This document shows, one piece after another, positions 17,521 through 23,425 of a stretch of 23,425 nt of DNA. Position 1 is the stretch's first letter. Every line of letters begins with the position of its first letter. The translations under genes and the position numbers were made by a program. Origin of the DNA: CAZOWW01 sp964583765 (GTDB lineage Bacteria > Actinomycetota > Actinomycetes > Actinomycetales > Kineosporiaceae); the NCBI GenBank assembly GCA_964583765.1, contig CAZOWW010000096.1, positions 1 through 23,425 of the forward strand, in the 5' to 3' direction. Below the pieces are notes generated by a model. That model was not told the origin of the DNA. It worked only from the letters and a program-made list of their open reading frames with translations, and did not search any database.

Positions 17521-18357
17521 TCAGGTAGCGATCGTGGGGGTGCCGTCCTGCTGGGCGAGTTGGTGTCGTTCCATGCTGCTCAACACCTCACTCACCGGCA
17601 GCGCGTGACCGCCGAGGTCGACGATGTGGAAGGCCTTCAGTCGACTGGAGTAGGTGGACACCATCGCCGGGTCCGCGGTGAGAGTGACCGATGGTGCTGG
17701 GGTCGCCAGCAGTGCCCGGCTGCGCCGCCATCCGAGGCGGCGCACGAACACGTCGCGGACCTGGTGCCATGGGTAGGTCACCACCGACCCACCCTGGTCA
17801 CGTCGCGTCTCGCCGTCCAGGGACTTCCGGTAGTGCCGGGTCACGAGTCTGAGGTCGCGGAGGAACCACCACGCTCCGGCCACGACGCCGCTCATGGCGA
17901 GAACACGCAGCACGGTGATGGTGAGCCTGGCCATGTGGTCAAGGTCGACGTCGACGGAGCAGGACGTGGAGCGGGAACTGCAGTCGTCCCAGTAATCCGT
18001 CTCGAAGTGATGATGGGACCACAGCAGGACGAGGTCGCCTGTCGCGATCAGGACCAGGAGGGTCGCGGGCAGCAGTTTGACCCAGGTGGCGGCGCCATCT
18101 TCGGTCTGGAACCCGGCCGCCGCCGACTTCGCCCGGAGGGCCGCCGAGACCAGTGCCAGTACCCCGACCACGATCAACACTGCCCACCGCGGGGCCAGCC
18201 GGACCCGTCGGGTCCGGAACGTCTCGCCGGAGGAGGTGCTCGGATCGAGGATCATCACCAGATCGTCCGACGCGCCGTGGGGGACGACGGACGGAGCCTC
18301 GGCCAGCACCGTCTCGCGGGCACCCGTGGGCCCATCACCGCCGGTGGCCTCTGACAC
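17521..18357 (-). CDS. Membrane protein of unknown function, three predicted helices
   Basis: 278 aa. Transmembrane segments about 57-75 (AVLIVVGVLALVSAAL), 94-113 (LLPATLLVLIATGDLVLLW) and 144-166 (ITVLRVLAMSGVVAGAWWF). Between the last two is a short loop with CSSRSTSC, two cysteines that could pair outside. The C-terminal 100 residues (YPWHQVRDVFVRRLGWRR, SVTLTADPAMVSTYSSRLKA, FHIVDLGGHALPVSEVL) look like a soluble beta-rich domain, perhaps bacterial PH-like, which is inference. Start GTG 18357 lacks a good Shine-Dalgarno; a downstream ATG at residue 35 is possible. It is 64 bases after the NmrA-like gene on the same strand and may be cotranscribed. Confidence 0.65.
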   Translation of the reverse strand: MSEATGGDGPTGARETVLAEAPSVVPHGASDDLVMILDPSTSSGETFRTRRVRLAPRWAVLIVVGVLALVSAALRAKSAAAGFQTEDGAATWVKLLPATLLVLIATGDLVLLWSHHHFETDYWDDCSSRSTSCSVDVDLDHMARLTITVLRVLAMSGVVAGAWWFLRDLRLVTRHYRKSLDGETRRDQGGSVVTYPWHQVRDVFVRRLGWRRSRALLATPAPSVTLTADPAMVSTYSSRLKAFHIVDLGGHALPVSEVLSSMERHQLAQQDGTPTIAT

Positions 18358-18421
18358 CGCGACCGGCTCCGGCAGCCCGTACTGGTCTCCGCGAATCCTT
18401 TCAGCGCGCCGGATCGCAACA

Positions 18422-19330
18422 CTACTGAAACGACGTGGCGTTCTCGGCGGCCCACTGAGCGAACGTGAGTGGCTCCCGCCCGGTTGCTCGCCGTACCCCG
18501 TCCGTCACCGTGTCGAGTCGGCCCTGGCGCAGCGCGCGCCAGATGTCCACAAGGGCATCGGCGTAGGGGCCTTCCCCTGCCCAGCTGACCGTCTCCGTGT
18601 ATGCCTGCCGATCGGAGATTTCCTCGAAGCGGATGGGCTTGCCGATGGCTCTGCCTATCGTGGTAGTCATCTCCCCGTACGACAACGCCTCGGGACCGGT
18701 GATCACCAGTGCCTGATCGTCGAGGTTGCGCGTCGTCAGAGCGGCCGTGGCGACGGCAGCGACGTCATCTGGATGGATGAATGCGATCTTGCCCTCACCC
18801 GTGGACGAGCGCAGCACGCCCTCGTGGCGGATCGACTCCGACCAACCCAGCATGTTGGACATGAATGCGGCTGCCTGAATGAACGTGAACGCCACCCCGC
18901 TCTCCCGAACGGCATTCTCGCCACGCGCGTGCCATGGCCCGGTGCCGATCCCGGTTCGCACGTCCAGCGTCGAGAGCTTGACGACGTGTCGCACGCCAGC
19001 GTGGAGGGCGGCGAAGGAGATCGCTCGATCTCTTGTATGGAGATCTGGTCCAACGGTCACGAGGAACATCCCGTCGATCCCGGTCAGGGCTGCAGCCAGC
19101 GAGGACCCTGGCTTTTCGAGGTCTCCGGTATGGATGTCGACGTAGTCACCGAAGAGGTCTCTGGCCCTCTTGGCGCTGCGCACGAAAACGGAAGGGCGCG
19201 CTCCGGAATCGACGAGGCGCTGGGTTACCCGAGAGCCGATGTTTCCGGTGGCACCGATGACGAGGTATTTCACTTCCGTCGTGGAGGGAGTCTCCACCCC
19301 TCTCCGATGAGTTGGTCCGATGTCACCCAT
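18422..19330 (-). CDS. NmrA-like NAD(P)-binding protein (atypical SDR)
   Basis: 302 aa, cytoplasmic. The Rossmann start KYLVIGATGNIGSRVTQRLV (dinucleotide motif GATGNIG, 26-32), then VFVRSAKRARDLFGDYVDIH, GDLEKPGSSLAAAL, GMFLVTVG, HVVKLSTLDV and FTFIQAAAFMSNML define the NmrA/atypical-SDR family of sensors and NAD(P)H-dependent reductases. No catalytic Y-x3-K is in the usual place (STLDVRTGIGTGPWHARGE instead), so it may act as a redox sensor or isoflavone-reductase-like enzyme. ATG 19330 follows a perfect AAAGGAGG nine bases upstream, which fixes the start even though the first 19 residues precede the usual family start. Substrate unknown. Confidence 0.88.
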   Translation of the reverse strand: MGDIGPTHRRGVETPSTTEVKYLVIGATGNIGSRVTQRLVDSGARPSVFVRSAKRARDLFGDYVDIHTGDLEKPGSSLAAALTGIDGMFLVTVGPDLHTRDRAISFAALHAGVRHVVKLSTLDVRTGIGTGPWHARGENAVRESGVAFTFIQAAAFMSNMLGWSESIRHEGVLRSSTGEGKIAFIHPDDVAAVATAALTTRNLDDQALVITGPEALSYGEMTTTIGRAIGKPIRFEEISDRQAYTETVSWAGEGPYADALVDIWRALRQGRLDTVTDGVRRATGREPLTFAQWAAENATSFQ

Positions 19331-19464
19331 ACACGCTGTCCTCCTTTGGTCGGTGGGTCACTGGAAGTGGGACACGGCAGGACCATTTCGACCTGGCCTG
19401 GAGGGAGCGTCCCGGCGGCGCCGAGCCGCGCAGGCCACATCGGACCCGCTTCAGGCACACCTCA

Positions 19465-20565
19465 TCAGTGACGGCCACTTGCGATGGTCTCTCTGCCCAT
19501 GTCCTCCTGATGGATGGCCAGGGTGGTTGTCTTGAAGTTGAACGCCTTGTCGCGAATGGTGATTGTGAAAGAGAATCCCGACCTCTCGCCCGCGGCAAGC
19601 CTCAGCACGAGGATCGGCACATGCCATTCATACTTCATCAGCATGCCCCGACCTGCGTGAACGTCGGAGCCGTCGTGCGCCGACACGTTGCCGTAGTTGT
19701 TGACGCAGTAGACGTTGGGGGTGGCAATCATGCCACCGATCCTGGCCTGACCGGCCTCAAAGAAGTCTTCGCGCAGATCGAGGTGGGACAGTAGGTCCGT
19801 CTGCCTTCTCTCCTCGGCGTGGTAGTAGTCACGGATCTGGAGTCCCGTACTATGCGCGACCACACTTCGCGGCACTGTCAGAAACAGGAGAGAATTGCCG
19901 AGGGGCAGGTCGGGCGAGTACAGACTGTTCTTGAGAATGAACATGTTCTCAGAGTCTCGATCAAGGAACTCGGCCTTCATCTTCTCCAGGTAGGGGCCGA
20001 TCCTGGTCGGCGCATCACAGCTTTCGCTAAAGGCGACGGGGAGTTCTCTGACCTCGCTGGAGGGCGACGTGTCGACCGGGGGCACGAACTCTGCCAGCTC
20101 ATCGGGTCGGATCCCCAGATCTGCGAGACCTCGGGCGATTTGGAATTCGTCACGTCGAGTCTTCAGGGTGGCCATCAGCGCCTGATGAAGGCGGAAACAC
20201 TTGTAGCCGTCCTGAAGCGGGAACGGCACGCAGGTAAAAATTCCCTGCACGTGCGGGTCGGAGCGATAGGTGACGGAGGCGACCAGAAGGCCGTCACAGA
20301 AGCTCGGGTACTGTTCCGAAAGGAGTGCCTGAAAGGATGAAAGCGGGAAGTCCTGAGGAGAATCGAAGGTCAGCTCCATCAGATGACATCTGGAGAAGAA
20401 CGGATTCCCTCGAAAGAAGTGCTCCATGGCCTCCTTGAACTCGGCGAGATCGAAAACTCTGTCAACCCTGTACGTTGAGAGCGCCGGAAAGAACTGTGCC
20501 GCATTTATGAACGGGAATGTGGTCAGGGAGAGCCGAAGCATTTTGTCGGCGATCGAGATGGGCAT
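19465..20565 (-). CDS. Condensation/acyltransferase-superfamily-like protein, low GC
   Basis: 366 aa, not firmly recognised. ATG 20565 has GGAGGT six bases upstream; the frame continues to 21174, but the extra part is Arg/Pro/His-rich and not protein-like. The opening FPFINAAQFFPAL then RVFDLAEFKEAMEHFFRGNP resembles the N-terminal lobe of condensation, PapA and alcohol-acyltransferase folds (donor helix then N-P-x-[FL]-R-x-x). CVPFPLQDGYKCFRLHQALM sits where HHxxxDG belongs, with DG kept at 119-120 but both His replaced. A later NNYGNVSAHDG could match the second-lobe strand. GC is visibly lower (often near 50-57%) than in neighbours, suggesting recent transfer. It diverges from the FAD monooxygenase of the phenazine cluster and may tailor or bind its product (inference). 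Confidence 0.6.
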   Translation of the reverse strand: MPISIADKMLRLSLTTFPFINAAQFFPALSTYRVDRVFDLAEFKEAMEHFFRGNPFFSRCHLMELTFDSPQDFPLSSFQALLSEQYPSFCDGLLVASVTYRSDPHVQGIFTCVPFPLQDGYKCFRLHQALMATLKTRRDEFQIARGLADLGIRPDELAEFVPPVDTSPSSEVRELPVAFSESCDAPTRIGPYLEKMKAEFLDRDSENMFILKNSLYSPDLPLGNSLLFLTVPRSVVAHSTGLQIRDYYHAEERRQTDLLSHLDLREDFFEAGQARIGGMIATPNVYCVNNYGNVSAHDGSDVHAGRGMLMKYEWHVPILVLRLAAGERSGFSFTITIRDKAFNFKTTTLAIHQEDMGRETIASGRH

Positions 20566-20973
20566 CTGGTTACCTCCGTTGACGTGTATGTGATCGGGGT
20601 CGATGCAGGGCACGGTTGCATGCGATGCGGACACCAACGAGGTTCCAGGCATGCGCCGCGAACGTATGCGTTCCGAAGGTCCGGCCACCGCATGTGGGGC
20701 AGTATTGGCAGGTTCGTTCCATCGAGCGTGGCTCAGGTGGCAGATGTTCACTTGCCTGAGGCTGGTGGCCCGCCCGGTGCCCAGGCGTTCCCGGATTGTT
20801 CTGTCCGGTCGGGTGGGGGGAAGGCGATGGCCTGGACGCGGCGTCCTGCGGAGATACCTCGGCGCTTGGTCGCAGGACGAACCGGTGGTCGCCGCGAACG
20901 AGCGCGAACGCGAGCAACGCCATGCGGGGCGTGGAGGAAGAACGGTGTAACCCCCAGGGACTGAGGTTGCACC

Positions 20974-21178
20974 GTGAGTGAGGCAATGGTGGAGGGTGCG
21001 GACCTGCGGGTGGCTCAGGCGGGCGAGGTGCCGGTGGGCGAGGTGCCGCGGGATCGGGAGTCCTCGTTCGCGCCGGCGACGGTTCCCAAACAAAGGGCGC
21101 GTGTACGGCGGTACTTGGTCCGGGGTATGGATCTGCCTCTGGCCAGGTATGGGCGGGGGACGGTGGGGCGTCAACGGT
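20974..21178 (+). pseudogene. IS256-type transposase fragment
   Basis: The open frame begins VSEAMVEGADLRVAQ, then AGEVPVGEVPRDRESSFAPA and TVPKQRARVRRYLVRGMDLP. G-E-V-x-V-x-V-P-R-D-R-x-G-S-F-x-P-x-[IV]-V-x-K-x-Q-x-R is the highly conserved block ahead of the first catalytic Asp in IS256/mutator transposases. Only about 60 residues remain, and the DDE triad is missing. The high G/C at third positions fits a once-coding sequence. It is a relic in the promoter region of the phenazine genes. Confidence 0.45.
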
Positions 21179-21510
21179 TTCCCCGAAAGTCGACAATTTG
21201 TAACGACACACTAACTTCGAGTGAACACTCCGGCTCGTCGGGGGCAACTCGTCGGGTCCGTGCCACGAAACAGGCGAACCGGATGCTAGCGGACAGAACA
21301 AACCGGACATATCGGGAGAACGTCGGGTCCGTCGGGGACCCGCGTGAACGAAGCGCACGCAGAAGGTTCATCACGGAGTAGATCCTTCAATCGGTGATGC
21401 TCGCTGGAACTTTTCGGCCAGATGTCGGTGCCTGCTATCCGGATCGGCCAGGGTTGTGAACACTCCTATTCGGCCCCTCGTGCGCGGGACGCTGGTGCAA
21501 CAGAAACTCA

Positions 21511-21564
21511 CATGAGCCAATGCGCGAGGATATTCTTTCGGGTATCCTCGTGCCTCACCTCATG
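21511..21564. promoter_or_regulatory. 54-bp interrupted dyad upstream of the phenazine genes
   Basis: Two nested pairs share one centre: outer CATGAG/CTCATG and inner CGAGGATA/TATCCTCG. It lies 112 bases upstream of the FAD monooxygenase start and could be the binding site of a dimeric regulator or a leader hairpin. No regulator gene is in the window. Confidence 0.5.
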
Positions 21565-21675
21565 AAGTGCCTCTGCCGACGGCATACCGACATTCGCCGT
21601 GCGAGCGACGCCGCCGGGTGGCCACCGACATCGCACGCAACATGAAACTGATACCAAGAAGGGGGAGGGGGGACA

Positions 21676-23061
21676 GTGGGGCGCAACAGTGGTCTGAGCA
21701 GGAGCGGCGCATCGGCGCCGACGAACAAGGGGGTAGGCGGGCATGCGGTAGTGCTGGGTGCGAGTGTCTCCGGCCTGCTCGCGGCGAGGGTCCTCGCGGA
21801 CGTGTACGACCGCGTCACGTTGATCGAACGCGACCGGGTGTCAGAGCTGGGCATCGCGGCCCGGCGAGGAGTGCCGCAGGGGCGGCACGCTCACGGGCTG
21901 CTCTCTCGTGGAGCCGAGATTTTCGAGGAACTGTTTCCGGGGCTGCTCGAGGAATTTGTGGCCGATGGGGCGCCGACCATCAGTTCGCCCGCCGAACTGC
22001 GGAACAACTTGGGCGGCCATCTGCTCTGCATGACGGGTGAGTACACCGAACTCTCCGACACCTACCAGCCCAGTCGGCCGCACCTGGAGCGCTCGGTGCG
22101 CACCCGGGTCATGGGACTCCCGAACGTCAAGCTGATGGACGGCTGCCAGGTGGTCGGTCTGGAAAAGACCGACGACAACGCACGGGTTCTCGGGGTTGAG
22201 GTCCTGTACAGCGAGGACACCACCACCGACCTCATACACGCCGACCTGGTGGTCGACGCGACCGGGCGCGCCGGACGAGCCACCAAGTGGCTGGACGCGA
22301 TGGGGTACGCACTCCCACCGGAGGAGTCACTTCAGGTGGACCTCCTGTACGTCAGCCAGTACCTTCGGCCGGTCCCCGGCTCGATGGGCAGGGAGAAGGT
22401 CGTGATCATCGGGCACACTCCGACGCGTCCGACCGGCGCCGAATACCTGGAGCAGGAAGACGGCCGTTGGATTTTGACCCTGATCGGATACGGCGGTCAC
22501 CACCCGCCGACCGACCAGGCCGGCTTCCTGGCGTTTGCCGAACCGATCGTCCCACCACACGTGTTCGCGTCGATCCGCGATGCCGAACCGTTGAGCGAGA
22601 TCGTCGCGCACCGGTTCCCGGCGACCATCCGCCGCCGGTACGAGAAGCTGTCCCGGTTCCCTGAAGGCCTGCTCGTCGTCGGTGACGCGCTCTGCAGTTT
22701 CAACCCGATCTACGCGCAGGGCATGACCGTGGCCGCCATCCAGGCGGAGACGCTCCAGAAGACGCTTCAGGGTGGCACGGACCGACTGGCGCAGCGGTTT
22801 TTCAAGGCGGTGTCGAAGCCGCTCGGTGTCACATGGCAGATGGCCACGGGAAGCGACCTGTCCATTCCACAGGTCGAAGGACCCCGCCCGCTCCCGGTGC
22901 GGATGGTCAACGCGTACATCAACATGGTCCTGACCGCCGCGGAGCGCGACAGCGTGCTGGCGGAGCGGTTCCTGAAGGTGCAGTACCTACTCGTCCCGCC
23001 GACCACGCTCATGCGGCCCGGAAACATGGCGCGGGTCCTGGCCGGAAGCCGCCGCCGCTGA
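21676..23061 (+). CDS. FAD-dependent monooxygenase of the phenazine cluster
   Basis: 461 aa, probably a soluble flavoprotein hydroxylase or halogenase-like oxidoreductase. N-terminal Rossmann fold HAVVLGASVSGLLAARVL (25-40; G-A-S-V-S-G in place of GxGxxG) ends in E51 (TLIERD), which binds the ADP ribose. GVPQGRHAHGLLSRG is typical of actinobacterial group A FAD enzymes, as is the second FAD motif GDALCSFNPIYAQGM (336-350). The helical C-terminus (TWQMATGSDL) is family-like. GTG 21676 is preceded by a purine-rich Shine-Dalgarno (GGGGGAGGGG). It comes 156 bases before phzB, so it likely modifies the phenazine core; the substrate is inferred only from context. Confidence 0.85.
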   Translation: MGRNSGLSRSGASAPTNKGVGGHAVVLGASVSGLLAARVLADVYDRVTLIERDRVSELGIAARRGVPQGRHAHGLLSRGAEIFEELFPGLLEEFVADGAPTISSPAELRNNLGGHLLCMTGEYTELSDTYQPSRPHLERSVRTRVMGLPNVKLMDGCQVVGLEKTDDNARVLGVEVLYSEDTTTDLIHADLVVDATGRAGRATKWLDAMGYALPPEESLQVDLLYVSQYLRPVPGSMGREKVVIIGHTPTRPTGAEYLEQEDGRWILTLIGYGGHHPPTDQAGFLAFAEPIVPPHVFASIRDAEPLSEIVAHRFPATIRRRYEKLSRFPEGLLVVGDALCSFNPIYAQGMTVAAIQAETLQKTLQGGTDRLAQRFFKAVSKPLGVTWQMATGSDLSIPQVEGPRPLPVRMVNAYINMVLTAAERDSVLAERFLKVQYLLVPPTTLMRPGNMARVLAGSRRR

Positions 23062-23217
23062 CGGGACCGGAATCTTCTGTTTCATCGCGCACCGATTCCA
23101 GCGTGGTCGGGGCGGGGTCGCTCTGCGCTGCGATATTCACACAACCACCACTTACCTATGGTCCATGGCACGCGCTGGGGCTGTGGCCACCGCATACACA
23201 AGTAGGGGGATACGAGC

Positions 23218-23425
23218 ATGCTCGAAGCCGAATCTGCCGCGAACGTCTCGCCGGCCGATGACGACGAGGTGCGCCGGCACAACCGCGCGATCGTCGAGAC
23301 CTATCTGACCACCCGCGGGGAAGACCGGTTGCGTCGCCACTTGCTGTTCACTGAGGACGGGGTCGGCGGCCTCTGGACGAACGACACCGGCCAGCCGATC
23401 ATGATCAGTGGCCGGGACCGCCTGG
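23218..23425 (+). CDS. phzB: Phenazine biosynthesis protein PhzA/PhzB (3' partial)
   Basis: 69 residues are present; the gene runs off the window. EVRRHNRAIVETYLTTRGED, RLRRHLLFTEDGVGGLWTND and TGQPIMISGRDRL match PhzA/PhzB almost position for position (R-x-x-N-R-x-x-V-E-x-Y-[ML], RLRRHxLFTEDGxGGLWT-x-DTGxPI). PhzB is a small dimeric NTF2/ketosteroid-isomerase-like enzyme that condenses two amino-ketone units from PhzF into the tricyclic phenazine precursor. ATG 23218 has AGGGGG eight to nine bases upstream. The catalytic His and Glu lie mostly beyond the window. The other core genes (phzC, D, E, F, G) should follow downstream. Confidence 0.92.
   Translation, partial: MLEAESAANVSPADDDEVRRHNRAIVETYLTTRGEDRLRRHLLFTEDGVGGLWTNDTGQPIMISGRDRL

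Larger units (their letters stand above)
20566..21675. other. 1.1-kb spacer between divergent genes
   Basis: No full gene is supported. It holds a probable IS256 remnant (20974-21178), an AT-richer stretch near 21180-21225 that may carry promoters, an inverted repeat CGGGTCC/GGACCCG at 21324-21342, and the dyad at 21511-21564. Long frames on both strands here are rich in Arg, Pro and His and look spurious. Confidence 0.5.

Noticed and set aside
18077..19471. 464-codon plus-strand open frame
   Set aside because: Antisense to the NmrA-like gene, which has a perfect ribosome-binding site and Rossmann motif.
19465..21174. A 569-residue version of the acyltransferase-like protein
   Set aside because: The first 203 residues are Arg/Pro/His-rich and non-protein-like, whereas an ATG with GGAGGT stands at 20565.
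20570..21358. 262-codon minus-strand frame in the phenazine spacer
   Set aside because: Proline/arginine-rich without domains; an IS256-like segment is readable on the opposite strand.

Overview
High-GC sequence (roughly 65-70% in most genes) with GTG starts, GTGA/ATGA overlaps and strong Shine-Dalgarno sites points to an actinomycete (Actinomycetota). Chemotaxis and cellulose-degradation genes suggest a motile soil or plant-litter organism; the genus cannot be fixed from the sequence. The window is scaffolded: a 100-N gap lies at 7283-7382 and a 10-N gap at 16994-17003.

Layout. (1) 1-4478 is a mobile-element zone: the 3' part of a group II intron (reverse transcriptase, domains V and VI), an IS110-family transposase on the minus strand with a long noncoding leader, a small conserved-looking 55-aa gene, and a probable IS256-type remnant. 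(2) 4479-9114, minus strand, holds a methyl-accepting chemotaxis protein, a short GH13-like gene remnant and a secreted GH44 glycanase with a repetitive Thr/Pro linker and a C-terminal CBM2. The linker contains the 100-N gap. (3) 9115-11158 is a small defence-type or degraded island: a 186-bp MITE-like inverted-repeat element, a tandem palindromic operator, a winged-helix nucleotidyltransferase gene, and an overlapping HEPN-like partner gene that carries a nonsense codon and is fused to a fragment of a low-molecular-weight phosphatase gene. (4) 11469-16959 is a membrane-stress cluster: bacteriohemerythrin, then (minus strand) a YflT-like stress protein, LemA and HtpX in one operon, and divergently a PRC-barrel protein overlapping FtsH. 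(5) 17521-19330, minus strand, has an unknown three-helix membrane protein and an NmrA-like NAD(P)-binding protein. (6) 19465-23425 is the edge of a phenazine biosynthesis cluster: a low-GC condensation/acyltransferase-like protein (minus), a 1.1-kb regulatory spacer with an IS256 remnant and a 54-bp dyad, an FAD monooxygenase, and the start of phzB/phzA, cut by the window end.

How the genes work together. HtpX, LemA and FtsH all act on membrane proteins, and their clustering with a stress protein and a PRC-barrel protein suggests a membrane quality-control unit. The FAD enzyme and PhzB belong to phenazine formation and tailoring; the divergent low-GC gene may be an imported tailoring gene. 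The nucleotidyltransferase/HEPN pair resembles a MntA/HepT-type toxin-antitoxin module whose toxin half has been lost while the antitoxin half and its operator remain.
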